Assembly (NCBI GenBank): GCA_021904315.1
Contig: CM038922.1
Location: 11,507,347-11,571,346 of the forward strand
DNA: 64,000 nucleotides
From: Sphagnum magellanicum
Lineage: Eukaryota; Streptophyta; Sphagnopsida; Sphagnales; Sphagnaceae
Direction of reading: 5' to 3'
The stretch's first letter is position 1. Every line of letters begins with the position of its first letter. Of this stretch, positions 47,901-58,372 are shown one piece after another. The position numbers and the translations under genes were made by a program. The notes below the pieces were generated by a model, which saw only the letters and a program-made list of their open reading frames with translations, was not told where the DNA came from and did no database searches.

Positions 47901-47912
47901 TGTCCAACTTAG
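47613..47912 (+). pseudogene. segment 5: third membrane module and C-terminus
   Basis: After a TTTGCAG acceptor (exon start 47613) the text LTINLILLSLGLV matches the start of module 2, but a TGA follows directly and a second TGA lies about eleven codons later. The rest is open: DPLWVIVKASYLCLMSLFLS, SSLCFWSWPTAWLLLKYSRV and VVTFCPT-stop. The module is shorter than the first two at its C-terminal side. It is the decayed or alternatively spliced end of the gene. Confidence 0.5.
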
Positions 47913-49629
47913 TTAAAGTCTGCCAAATAAGATTGTCAACAATCTCTTGCTAAATCCAAGGATGTAGTTTCAAGCCAAGCAACCATCCAAGCTACTAGCA
48001 AAGATGAGACTTGAGGAGCTGTGAGCATTGATTTGGTATTTGGAAGGTTGGGAAAGACTATTCTTCCCAATTTGTGCCAAACTGTACAGTATTATCTTCT
48101 CCCAAGTAGCTGACATCAAATCAAGCACCTCCTTCAAACGCTTCTCCAAAATCACCAGGTGTGGGTGTTTTCTGGAATCAGCATTTTGCCATACCATTTT
48201 CCAAGGTACTTTGGACATTCCTCACCCTTAAGTTTTTGCTTTGATCTGTGGGCATTACATTCTGTAGCAGCTCATTGGTAATACTCCATCATACTCTGAG
48301 ACAATTAGTTTGATAGGGTAATTAAACTTTGAAGACCCTAAAAACCTACTTCCACTGTGCATTCAGCAAGATCAGCCATTTTGATGGAGATTGGACGTAA
48401 CATATACAAGTATGTTAAAGAGGAGGAGAAGAATGGATTGTACACGGTGCTTCTTGCCATATGAAGAGAGTATGAGGAGCCGGGGAAGAATAAAGATTGT
48501 GCTAAGTGGAGAAAGTGACAATGTTTGCCTATTTGAGCAAGGGGATGGGTGCACATAAATTCGGATCTTGCCTCTGGAAAAGTTTCATTGTGATGGGTTG
48601 GATACACGGTTGGGAATCAGAGTACAAATGATATGTCATTATGGTCCTCTGGACACTTGAAAGTCACAGCCATCTAGGTGAGAATTGGCAAGGATTGTCA
48701 CATTGGTCACATAGTAATTGACCACATAGAGTAGCTATCAGAAGGTGTTAAGGGCAATTGACTGACTTTTCTTGATAGTTGGTGCTGGATTATTCAGATA
48801 AATCATCACAACTAGGTAGTAGTGGTCTTGCTACAATGGGAAGGCACAACTAAGAGCTTAGAGAACTTACGCTCCCTGTCAACACCAGATAACCTCAGCA
48901 CTTATGAAAAGTTGAAGCGCCCAAACAATCTTGTATATTCTAGAAAAGTTTTCACAGGTGTGCTAAGGGATTCTTCCAGTTCAAATATGTTTGTAAATGA
49001 CTTTGTAGCTTATACAAGAAGTTGCAAATGCACTCATGAGGAACCCTAGATACATGTTTCTGGTAGTATTCTATAACATACTAAAGAATCCCTACCTTAA
49101 GGGTCCATGCTAATAATATGGTGCGTTTGAAATAGTATAGGTGTGTTGACCTCATGCTCATGAGGATTGTCTCAATTTCTACATGTTAGCAAATGAAGGA
49201 AATTGAGGTTCAAATTGATTGCAAAAGATTCTCCAGAATTTTTATGACTTTATGGATTCAGTGGTATCCACATCAAGCCTTACCTTGTTGCAAAGACACT
49301 AGATTATGACCAACAAGTTTCCACCAACAGCAGCTCAGTTCACAGCTATAAAGCTGCTACACACAAGGTAAATTGAGAAATTGAGAAACCCGTCCTCTTC
49401 TATAGAGTTCATCAACTATTGTCTCCAGCTTCAAATTGACACCTGTGCATGATATTGCCAAGTTTGCCAGCCATTTCAAGCTTAATCAGAATCAAAGAAC
49501 TGCTGGACCGCCAGGGGTCTTCCTGAAAGATCCCACAATGAACTGACTATTTTATGGCCAGTTATTTGATTTCTTTCAATTTTTTGAAAACTGTGGTTAT
49601 ATATCAAGCCCAAGTCTTTCAATTTTGAG
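47913..49629. other. 3' flank of the kinase locus, weak coding debris
   Basis: No recognisable gene. Plus-strand fragments such as MEIGRNIYKYVKEEEKNGLY (48380-48445) and 48822-49049 (LLQWEGTTKSLENL...) look protein-like but are short and lack a family. They might be remnants of the same gene cluster. Confidence 0.3.
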
Positions 49630-49800
49630 AACTTTGGTGCACTCCTATAGCATTTTAAATCATTTAAAATGAACAAGAAATGAGAAAGTTAGAAGCTTTG
49701 AAAGTAGGAGGGTGGAAGAGAAGAAAAAAGGAAAAAAATGCGTTTTGTGAGTTGGAAAGCTTATTTTTCTTCTTGCTATCTTTTCATTACTCTCATAACT
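49630..49800 (-). repeat. dispersed repeat B, copy 3 (inverted)
   Basis: The reverse complement reads GCTTTCCAACTCACAAAACG, then CTCCTACTTTCAAAGC, TTCTAACTTTCTCATTTC and TTGTTCATTTTAAATGATTT, matching 18490-18610 closely. It is a partial copy. Confidence 0.7.
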
Positions 49801-49909
49801 TTTAAAGCACTCAAAATGAAGCACAGATGATGAAGATCTAAAGATGTGATCAGTGATGGGCAGTTCTACCCCAAGAAGAGGTAATGTTCCAGATTTCAGT
49901 AATGAGATG

Positions 49910-50286
49910 AGAGCATCTCCAGCAGTGCTCAGTATGTGATCCTGCACAGTAAAATTGGATGAAGAAAATCCAACAAATGCCAGTTTGGCTAAGGAAAATG
50001 GTTTTGGCTCCGCATAATTGCACTCGTTGCTGTGGCTGGTGAAAGGCGCAGCAGCACTGTGCACCTGCAGAAAAGAGTGCAATAAATATGATCTAACTGG
50101 TTCTCAATGTTTCTGATTGGCCGATCATAATGATCGGTCAATGTGGTTTGCTATTAGTAGTCCCCCACCAGTTTGCTGTCTCAGTTTCAGTTTTATGGGT
50201 GTGGTTGCAAACCAGTACATAACTAAACTTGGGATGTGAAATTTTTTTTGGCAGGGTCATATACTAAGCACCGCTGGAGATGTTCT
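49910..50286. mobile_element. MITE with ~36-bp terminal inverted repeats
   Basis: The left end AGAGCATCTCCAGCAGTGC and onward to GATCCTGC (49910-49945) is the inverted copy of 50251-50286, with about five mismatches in 36 positions. The element is 377 bp and has no coding capacity. The ends resemble the common plant MITE motif GAGCATCTCCA. I could not find a convincing target duplication, so I do not assign a superfamily. An inner hairpin lies at 50116-50144 (TTGGCCGATCA / TGATCGGTCAA). Confidence 0.7.
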
Positions 50287-50659
50287 GACATGCAAGTACC
50301 TTCTCAGTTTTGGAAGATCTCTAAATACAATAATTTGGTTAACAAAAACTTACATCCATTTTATTGGTTCAGGATACCTGTTCGGACGTTAATGCTCCAA
50401 ATTACCCAAGTTTAGCAACATCTAACACATTAATCAGATGGAGCAATATTTGCAACCAAGTTGATTGTACATATTTTTGTTCCGACTTGCCATAAAGGGC
50501 ACAGCACTTCACACATGTGGAGACCTGGCTATACTCAAGTCTGCATGTTTTACTAGGTTCATTTTTCTGTTGGGTGATCATACCCTTACATCATTTCTCA
50601 TGCTTTTCACTGAACTTGCCATAAACACTCAACAATGAAGTAGCCTACTTGCTTTACCG

Positions 50660-50900
50660 ATACAAAATTAGCAATTCTCAGTCACTGTAGAGGCCAGCTG
50701 GGCCTAGAAATACATGTTTGTTTTGCATACCGATTGTCAGTCATGTAGATGTCAGCTGGACCTCAAAAAAATATGTTTGTCTTACATACCGACTATCAGT
50801 CACTCTTGTCCTAGATGCCAGTTCACTTTGGAGAAACATGTTTGTTTTACATACCACTTCCGACTGAATATAGGTCTCAGATCGTGAACTTGGCCAGGCA
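50660..50900. repeat. tandem repeat, three to four units of about 64-72 bp
   Basis: Units contain CAGTCA..GTAGA(T/G)GCCAGCTGG, then ACATGTTTGTTTTGCATACC with small changes. ATGTTTGT occurs at 50713, 50772 and 50838. The last unit is diverged. Confidence 0.7.
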
Positions 50901-52760
50901 AAAACAAGTTTGTTGATTCTCTCTAAGAGAGGCATTGAAGGAGCTTCTTCTGAGTGCATATAGGGGCAAAGAATCAAAAGTAAGTTGAATGATAAAGTTA
51001 CAAGTTTGAGGTGTGTAATTTTTTCTTATTGAGGTTCAGTGAGGTGAGATGAAATGAGGTGGCATAATGTTATGGGTAAAAATTTAGGAAAGGGACAAAG
51101 AAAGGGTTGGGTATTTTTTTTTCCCTCTTCGAAGGGGTTGTTTTTAGATGTGAGAGTTTGAACGTATATAAAGAGTAGATAATGAAAGTAGACTTGATGA
51201 ATAAGGTTACAATTTATAAGTGAAAGAATAGGGGAAAGAATTGGGGAGGGTTTTTTCTTTCTTCAAAAGGGCTAATTTTTGGGTGGGGAGAGAGGAGGGG
51301 TAACTTTCAACCTTTACAAAGATGATTTTTTTTGAGTGAGAGGAGATTTTTTTCAATCCCCCTTTCGAAAAGAAATGGAAAGCACGTTTTTTTTTAAGGG
51401 TTGGAGACCTTTCCAAGGGGTTGTTTCTTGGGTGGAGTGGGAGGGGAAGGGTTTGGTTGTTTCTAAGGCTAGGGTGGACGTGTTTTTTTCCCCTTTTCTC
51501 AAAGAATTTTTTCGGATGGGGTAGGGTGAATGGGGGACCAATGATAAAACTTGTAATAAATAAGCTAATTGACAATAAATATTTTCATTTCTACCACATG
51601 TTAGTGAATGTGCAAAAAGTTGAACTATTTAAATCCCCAGTGGGTGCGGGCACGCCCGCCCAGGGAATCATGTGCAAAAAGTTGAACTATTCAAATCCAG
51701 TGGGTGCGAGCTAGGGGGAGGACCGACCCAAGGAATCTCTCAAGTTGGGTAGTCCAATAGTTATTGTTCCCTCACATGCCAATGCTACTCCATCACTAGA
51801 TTTTAGAAAATAGTGATTAAACAACTTACATGTGACCACCTTAAAAGCCTTGGGTCACGGCTTATAGAGCCACAATGGTACGTCGCCTTTTGGATGAAAT
51901 TATGAACCATGGGCCATGGTTCAATGGCATTTGTTTCCACTGTAAACCCAATTTGGATCAAAGAATAAACACATGACTTTCTCATGGCCCATCTTTTCTT
52001 CTTTGATCCCCACGATTTTTCTTATTTTGTCCACAAAATCTAAACGTTGTGACCAAAAAATAAATGGCTTTTCTCCAAGAAATTTCACATTTTAAACATT
52101 ACAAGAAATCCTCATAATTGAAAATTATGAAGTCCTTCCTAATGCTTGAAATGCATTATAATTAAACATTTTCAAAAAAGCTCATGAATTTGAATTAAAC
52201 AACCATGAAAAGGATAGCCCACATCTCTTGGGAATTTTGAATCCACCTTTGTGATTGTGAATAATTTTCATCATGTGGATAACCATTTATGGTTTTTAAA
52301 AAACCCTTGTGACAAAAAACTAACAACACATTGAAAGTATCAACAAACAATTTCAGTGCAAAAAGTTTCAACATTTTGAAGAACTCCATAAAAAATGATT
52401 AAAAGAAAAAGATGATCTTTTAAAATATTTTGTGTAGGGTGTAATTGACAATAATTTTGTGTTGTTGGGGGAGAGACACCAAAAATTCGCACCCACTTTA
52501 CTTTTCAAAAAAATGATACAAATGGATGCTTGAGATGTTTTGAGACCCATGGGCTGCCACTACTTTCATGCCTGAAAAAAGTACCCCAAGAGCTCAAGTG
52601 ACATTATCCACGGCAATCCATATAGAATTCCTACATTTTTTCATGCAAGGCCATTTGCTTGAGCTTAAAAAACTACCCAAATCCAAACTTATCATCCAAG
52701 TTGCACTTTGGACCAACGAACAGATTTTAACTTTTTGTGAGCCCCAGTCCAATTACTCTC
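50901..52760. other. intergenic; contains a 61-bp duplication
   Basis: A direct duplication of GTGCAAAAAGTTGAACTATT plus AAATCC and AGTGGGTGCG lies at about 51608 and 51669. The strand is G-rich and T-rich at 51100-51540 (long ORFs there in both directions are compositional). No gene is recognised. Confidence 0.45.
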
Positions 52761-53510
52761 GTGTAAAATAGTGTTGGGCGGGTATCACTTTTTTGGAATA
52801 TCCACTGGATAAGAATATTCATCTTTCTTTTATTCATTAGATAAGAATATTATTTTTTTTTAAAATTAAGATATCTTAGTCGGATATCAGATTTTCACAT
52901 TTTTAATATGATCCAGATATCAATGTTCCCGAATATCTGCTATTTACTCATTAGTTGGATATTAGCAGATTCAAATATCAAAAATTTGAAAATTGTCTGT
53001 CAATTATGCTTGGTGCCAGTTTTTTTTCTGAGACAAAAAATCTCCAAAAGATAACATCCTTTTTAAAAAGGGGAATATTTTGTCACAATTTTTTTTTAAA
53101 GAAACATTCACAACAAAATCATAAATTAATTTTCTTAAAAATATAGGCACAATAATAACTATTACTGACTACAACTTTGAAAAAACCTCTGAAAATGTGT
53201 CCCTAAACACTTTAAAATTGTCTAAAATTTTTCACCAGCCTAGCTCGATCAGGAATTTTTTTTAAAAAGCATAAATAGATATTACTAACTTTGATATTCG
53301 GCCCTGGATCTGATGTCTAAGTCCGATATCAACATATTGATATCTTTATATCCTTCCGCATATCAAAGTACTGGACATCACGACGGATGATATCCAACAT
53401 CCCGAATATCGCTCCCAATGATATTGGCTGGATGTCATTTTCGAGAATCGAACTCATATCCGAGGAGGATATCCGAAAAATCTAGATATCCGCCCAACAC
53501 TGGTGTAAAC
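52761..53510. mobile_element. non-autonomous hAT-type element with 8-bp target duplication
   Basis: The 734-bp element (52769-53502) begins TAGTGTTGGGCGGGTATC and ends GATATCCGCCCAACACTG, an inverted repeat of about 17 bp. It is flanked by GTGTAAAA on the left and GTGTAAAC on the right, an 8-bp duplication with one change, which is the hAT signature. The interior is full of GATATC/ATATCC words in both orientations (52900-52980, 53295-53490), and there is no transposase ORF. Confidence 0.82.
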
Positions 53511-54714
53511 CCAATTTATTCTTTCTCCTGCACAAAACAAACAAGTGATGAAAGTGCAGTAATTGTTGGACGTGAAAACTGAGTCAAGTACGCAAATGTA
53601 CTACCAGTCCAACGACTATCATTCAATGGGCTATAGACAGTAATAAGTACACACGGGGCCCCCACTGTACTGACCTGGGTAGCTGTACTCCCGTCGGCAG
53701 AACGGTCCCACTGTACGCAGTGCTCTCCTCGGCACGGCAGCACCGCAGAAATATCTGCAGAGGGAGTGGGACTGTGGAAACCGTCAATTTCTATCGGCAA
53801 GCTCCACGCCTCTCCCCAGTGGCACTGTGGAAAAAGGAGTCACTTGTTACGCGTTAAAAGAAGCGCGTTAAAAAGGAGCGCGTTACAAACTTTATTCCAC
53901 AGCCACAGTGAACCAGCACCCATCAGCGCACCATCCACTGGATGCCCGTTATTACTCAGTTGTGGATGAAACTCAACTGGAGTTAATATTTGGTTTCACC
54001 TTGTTAACCATTTCTGTAGAAAATAGGTCTCTCTTATAGGTACATAGATAAGAAAATAGGCAACTGCTAGGTATGTAGATGGTTTATACATCGGTCGAGG
54101 CTGTTTTTATTACCTACTAACAACCTGCTTGTGGGCTGTTAGTAGGTAGGTTTTTTTAAAAAGTAACTGAGGTAACCATCATGGTTAGCTAGGGAACTGG
54201 AATCCAACAGAAAACTGTTTCATGATCACTTACCATCCATCCTTTGTGGTGGGCTGGCGGGGTGCTGGTTCACTGTGGCCAAAAGTTTAACAAGATATAT
54301 TTAAGTAAAATTCTGATGCTGCAAAATGTATGTGAAAATTTCGTTAATGATGGTTTATTGGCGTTGCCTACCAAGGCAAGGATAGAGTGTTTTTAGATTC
54401 ATTATAGAATATAGTAGGCTTAATGGATTTTGGCCCCTGCATAATAGGTCTATTTTTGTATGAGGAGTTTTGAAAGATGATATTTTGGCTTGTGTTGAAA
54501 CTTGAGATTAGTTATAGAGTTGTAATATCTCCAAGGATTTTGTGTTTCTTTTAGAGGACTTTTAGAGGATTATACTTTTACATGGTGAAATATTTGAGTT
54601 TCCATATTTCTTCTTTTGCCTTAAGATGCTTTTTTAATGTAAATGGCAAGGCGCCAGTGTGACACACCCCTTGTTAATCTGGTAGTACCAACTCCAGCGG
54701 ATTAATTACCGCCG
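53511..54714. other. GC-richer spacer upstream of the small-gene cluster
   Basis: A minus-strand frame (53800-53516) is open for 94 codons in GC-richer DNA, but I recognise nothing in it. GCGCGTTA-type words repeat three times at 53850-53885. A perfect 11-bp stem, ACCTACTAACA / TGTTAGTAGGT, lies at about 54112-54148. CCTTGTTAA-type text near 54668 precedes the next feature. Confidence 0.35.
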
Positions 54715-54786
54715 ATGAGCGATTGCCCTCTGATCGTGGATGCTTCTGCTGGTTATGTAGATGTCGTCAAGCAGCTCGTCTGGTAA
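54715..54786 (+). pseudogene. possible ankyrin-repeat exon or remnant
   Basis: A short frame of 23 codons reads MSDCPLIVDASAGYVDVV then KQLVW. It resembles the second half of an ankyrin repeat (PLH.AA..GH..VV..LL). A donor-like CTG|GTAATG lies just before its stop, so it may be an exon of a larger gene or a relic. No second repeat is clear. It lies about 180 bp upstream of the membrane-protein gene. Confidence 0.3.
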
Positions 54787-54968
54787 TGCAGGATAAATAA
54801 AGGCAGAAACAATGACCTAGAGTGTCATCACTAGAAGCGGTAACGAAGCTGCAACCGAGAGGATGCACCTCTGCTCTGCTCGTCGAAGCATGTAACGGAC
54901 TGGGCTGAAGACGAGGGAAGCTGCATGTCTGCTGCATCCGAAGTTGTTTCTAGGTGCTAGCTTGGCAA

Positions 54969-55895
54969 ATGGTAGAAAACGGTTGTAAAGCAGGTCATGT
55001 AGTCGACAGGGTTGTGATTGATGTCGACAGTGAAGAAGACGATGATTGTGATGTCAATGCAGACGAGTTGAAAGCTGACCGTCTGTATGAAATAGCGAAG
55101 GACGACAAGTTGAGTCTGCTTTTGAAGGATTGGGAGAAACAGTTTAAAGTGGCACGCGAAAGGATAGAGACAAAGACCACTCGGACCAATAGCGCCAAGA
55201 ACGATTTGTATCAGTGGATAGGGTTTTTCAGTGTGTTTCAAGGCGTGGTGCTTACGGCTGTGGCGCAGTCCAGTACCCTCGGCTGCCAGCAATCTTGGGC
55301 CCCTGCTTCGCTATCCCTCATAGCTTCAGTGGTCACTATTGTTAGCGTGCGTTTCAAACTCAAGAGCTATCGTGCGCTGGAAGATAATCTCGCAAACGAA
55401 ACATATGATTCGAAGGTGAGGACGTTCCCTGTTTATATATATATATACATACATATATCGAATTCGGCTGCTTTTTCTGCATGTTGTTCTTTAGAAAAGA
55501 GCTATCCTTTTCCAGGTTCTCCAAGGCCATATGGTTGATGGAGCATGCGGGAGTTCAGTGAATCAATCTAGCTGTTCGTCGCATTGTTGCAGATTTTACA
55601 TGAGCAGATTGCGGAATTGAAGACACAGGGAACAAGTTTCAAGTTCTCCTGGTTCCTAGACAGGGCGAAGAGGCAGGAGGAGGAAAAACAGAAGGCGGAC
55701 AAAAAGAAGACGGACAAACAGAAGACGGATAAACAGAAGGCGGACGGAAACAAGAAGCAGCGCCGACGGAAGGACAGATACTATTGGGCTTGGGATTGGG
55801 CTGTGACTCTAGCACTTGTTCTCTTCTCAACCATCATCTTGTTGTGTTGTATCCTGGTACTGTGTGGGCCGGACAAACACAAGCCCGGGACCTAG
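54969..55895 (+). CDS. three-helix membrane protein with charged linker, two exons
   Basis: Exon 1 is 54969-55415 and exon 2 is 55593-55895. The donor TCG AAG|GTGAGG and acceptor TTGTTGCAG|ATT are both phase 0 and join to YDSK-ILHEQIAELK, 249 residues in total. I chose ATG 54969 because a stop (54951) lies just upstream in frame. Residues 18-30 are acidic (DVDSEEDDD), 36-70 are helical and charged, 83-100 and 111-128 are predicted membrane helices, 170-210 is a Lys/Glu/Asp-rich linker with KTDKQK repeats, and 217-240 is a third helix (VTLALVLFSTIILLCCILVL). An upstream 11-codon ORF (54925, MSAASEVVSR) overlaps the leader. The family is unrecognised; a remnant of a related gene lies at 43375-43505. 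Confidence 0.65.
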
Positions 55896-55978
55896 CTGCT
55901 GGCACAAGTAAAGCTTGAATCCGTTATAAGCAACAACCAATATGTTCAGTATATCATGTTTCTGTTTTTTCATTGTTA

Positions 55979-56145
55979 GGCCGTGGATTGTTGGAGGTGT
56001 GACTTTGGGTGGAGTTCATCTGATGGGCATAGTTATCTGGTTGTTATGTTTGCAGTACAAGGGAGCTAGGAATCGTTCAAGGAGTCCAGATCATCAGCTC
56101 CAGATTTTTGAATTCACTGTTGACATTATAACATGGGTAAACTAG
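55979..56145 (+). other. short ORF with one membrane helix, possible exon
   Basis: After an acceptor-like TTTTTTCATTGTTAG the frame reads PWIVGGVTLGGVHLMGIVIW then LLCLQYKGARNRSRS, a membrane helix followed by basic residues. It ends in a stop that overlaps the ATG of the next gene (56133). It may be an alternative last exon of the preceding gene or a separate small exon. I found no donor in a matching phase, so it stays uncertain. Confidence 0.25.
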
Positions 56146-57363
56146 AAACAAAGCTGATCAATGATACTAGGAAAACTCTCGTGCTATATGAAGAAGCTTC
56201 AAATGCGGCTCAAACCCGGATCTGTGTGTTGCAACGTCCAAATGAACAACCTGCAGCAGTGGTAGAAACCAACACAGACACAAAGAGAACAAATGTTGCA
56301 GGGGAGCCTAACTTCTATCTACACAGCGTGGACCCAAACGACTCATACTCCACACTCCGGGTATGGTGTGGTAAAAAAGCTGTGTTTGGTGTGAGTACTG
56401 ATGAGATGCTTGACAATGATGTCATCACCATCCGACAAAAGGGTAATGAGTTCACTAAACAATGTAAACCAAGGTATGAAATATTTGCAAAAAACTCAAA
56501 CAATTAGGACTTCAGAAAATCGCTCCTTCAAGTCTGTAGTTACATCAATTGAATTAATCAGGTCATAAACTTCACTTTCACCAACAATGTGTTTACACCA
56601 AAACACAATATAATATGCTCCACACATCACTTTTGGTGTACAACACACTCAATAATGCTCTGAAATCATGAAATTGGAAAATGCTTGTCTGTTGCTTGTG
56701 TTCATAAGCTTTCAAGGTATGGACATACAAACATAATTTTTTAATTAAGAACCTTACCTCAAAAAGGATTGTTGTTGATTTTTACATTTTCAAACACTAT
56801 TTGTTATGGTATTTTGCCTCTATCTATCAAGGTGAGTATGCAATTGTCTTATGTATAGTTAGAATTTCTTCATGTAATGTGTGACATGTAATTCTTGACT
56901 TCATACTTGTGAATTGAATTCAATCCTGAACTTGTTGTCCCTTTGTTTTGTCAGGAATCAAAAAAATGAAGCTGCATCTCCAAAAGCTGATGCATCTGCA
57001 GCTACTCCAGAAGGTGATACAGTTGCATCTACTCCAGAAGGTGATGTAGCTGCACCTACTCCAGAAGGTGATACAGTTGCATCTACTCCAGAAGGTGATG
57101 TAGCTGCACATACTCCAGAAGGTGATACAGTTGCATCTACTCCAGAAGGTGATGTAGCTGCACCTACTCCAGAAGGTGATACAGTTGCATCTACTCCAGA
57201 AGGTGATGTAGCTGCACCTACTGCAGAAGGTGATGCACGCAAGAAACAGAAGGAGCAAATTACCCTGGAAGTTGATGCACCCAAGGAACAAAAGGAGCAA
57301 ACAACGAGCTCACCATTGGGGAACTTGTTCAAAAGAGTGGGAAACTTCTTCAAAACACGTTAA
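56133..57363 (+). CDS. small-domain protein with 9-residue repeats, two exons
   Basis: Exon 1 is 56133-56473 and exon 2 is 56955-57363. The donor CCA AG|GTATGA and acceptor TTTTGTCAG|G share phase and restore an Arg codon (KPR-NQKNEAAS), 249 residues in total. Residues 1-113 (MGKLETKLINDTRKTLVLYE...) look like a small beta-rich domain with TKLIND, LYEE and a VFGVSTDEMLDNDVITI block. This recalls plant DUF7748-type domains, but that link is weak. Exon 2 encodes eight 9-residue repeats TPEGD(T/V)(V/A)A(S/P), then a charged KKQKEQ stretch twice and a C-terminal amphipathic basic tail (PLGNLFKRVGNFFKTR) that could bind membranes. It is the neighbour of the membrane-protein gene, on the same strand. 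Confidence 0.65.
57004..57236 (+). repeat. coding minisatellite, 27-bp units in 54-bp dimers
   Basis: Eight full 27-bp units (57004-57219) and a ninth partial one encode alternating TPEGDTVAS and TPEGDVAAP/H. The dimers are nearly identical in DNA, so the array has been recently homogenised. The length preserves the frame, which favours a translated product. Confidence 0.92.
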
Positions 57364-58216
57364 ACATCAAACACTAATGTGAGGAAGTAAGGTTTCATAA
57401 TTAAACTTGGTGAACTGCATACTACTACCTAGATGAAATCCAATATAATGTGGAATTTGATCCACAGAGAATCTTTTTGGCATACCTTTAATCTGATCTT
57501 CAAGGCAACTTAGGATTTCAAGGATATGATAATGGGCACACTAGACTCCAGATTAATAACACCAGTATAGGTGCACAAATGACTCATCACTCATCCTTCC
57601 TTATGACCATTTATTTGAGTTGTGATCAGTGGTGTTTTTTGTTTTTTTTTAAATTTGTCAAGTAGGTGGGTTGATGATCATGCCCAAGAGGACTTGGCCA
57701 AATTTGGCTAGAGGTTGAGGGGGAAGGAGAAAACTTTATGATTCCTTCTATGATTTGGCTTTTTGGAACCTATTCTGTAAATACAGATACTTCAGATTTT
57801 TTTCCTCATAATGTGGTGACTTGGGCCTATTTTTTCCATATAAAAAGGTCCATTGTACCTTTTGCAGCATCTTTTGTTTTCTCTCTAGCTTGTGAAAAAC
57901 AATTGTAGAACTTTGTAGGTCATTGTGAAAAGCACTTGTAGAACTTTGCCTACTACATGTTAGGAATGTTTTTTCTTTTATGGCAGTATAGGTTTTTTCT
58001 ACTTACCACAAACAGAATATTTGTAAACCTAGCCTTATAGATTTTGCAGTAAATGGCAATCTCATCTATTTACAGTTTTACTTCTGAAGATTGAATGCTA
58101 AGAGGCACCTTTTCTATTTTTGGAGGAAAATTTTGCACTGTTGTGAAATTTGAAAATAATTAGTCGCAAATACAAAGATTTTTCAAATCGCCCAAATTCC
58201 AAAAATTAAAAAATAT
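57364..58216. other. 3' flank, no gene seen
   Basis: AT-rich downstream sequence of the preceding gene. AATAAA-like words are present, but I do not single one out as the polyadenylation signal. No further ORF is recognised. Confidence 0.35.
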
Positions 58217-58372
58217 ATAGAAAATTTGCCAGATTTCTAGACATGGCTCATGTAGGTGGTCAGAAATATATAAGGATGCTCAAATCTTTTCCTTTCATAT
58301 TATTTTAATAGCCAAGTTTGGCTAAATTGGGTAATGGACAAATGCCACTTAGGCTACATCACAAAATTGGAA
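58217..58372 (+). repeat. inverted repeat arm D1
   Basis: AAATTTGCCAGATTT, then CTTTCATAT, TTTGGCTAAATTG, and CTTAGGCTACATCACAAAAT. The reverse complement of 59752-59917 has the same blocks in the same order. The two arms are about 1.4 kb apart and imperfect. They may be two opposite copies of one MITE family. Confidence 0.6.

Larger units (their letters stand above)
43971..47912 (+). pseudogene. kinase-Sel1-membrane protein locus with frame breaks
   Basis: One continuous gene model: helical N-terminus, Ser/Thr-type protein kinase domain, Sel1-like repeats, and a large membrane region of tandem modules. The ATG at 43971 follows good 3' splice sites (CAG ending 43943 and 43968), so a 5' UTR intron is likely; a possible donor is CAG|GTGAGG near 42787. 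Breaks: a +1 shift near 44892, a +1 shift near 45619 and a lost T near 46695. The protein text on each side of every break joins smoothly and the key kinase residues are intact, so the damage is recent or due to sequence error. The third membrane module holds two stops. Kinase with HeLo-like N-terminus recalls plant MLKL-type proteins, but Sel1 repeats plus membrane modules are not part of that family as I know it. Confidence 0.7.

Noticed and set aside
51207..51714. Several overlapping ORFs on both strands near 51.2-51.7 kb
   Set aside because: The region is a G/T-skewed low-complexity stretch. No motif, no start context and no exon partners.
55942..55978. Start of the short membrane ORF at 55942
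   Set aside because: The text before the acceptor-like TTGTTAG is intron-like (T-rich), so if this is an exon it begins at about 55979.
56920..57353. Two long minus-strand ORFs opposite the TPEGD repeat exon
   Set aside because: They are produced by the 27-bp period, which keeps all frames open. The plus frame has the matching intron phase, and the minus frames show only repeat translation.
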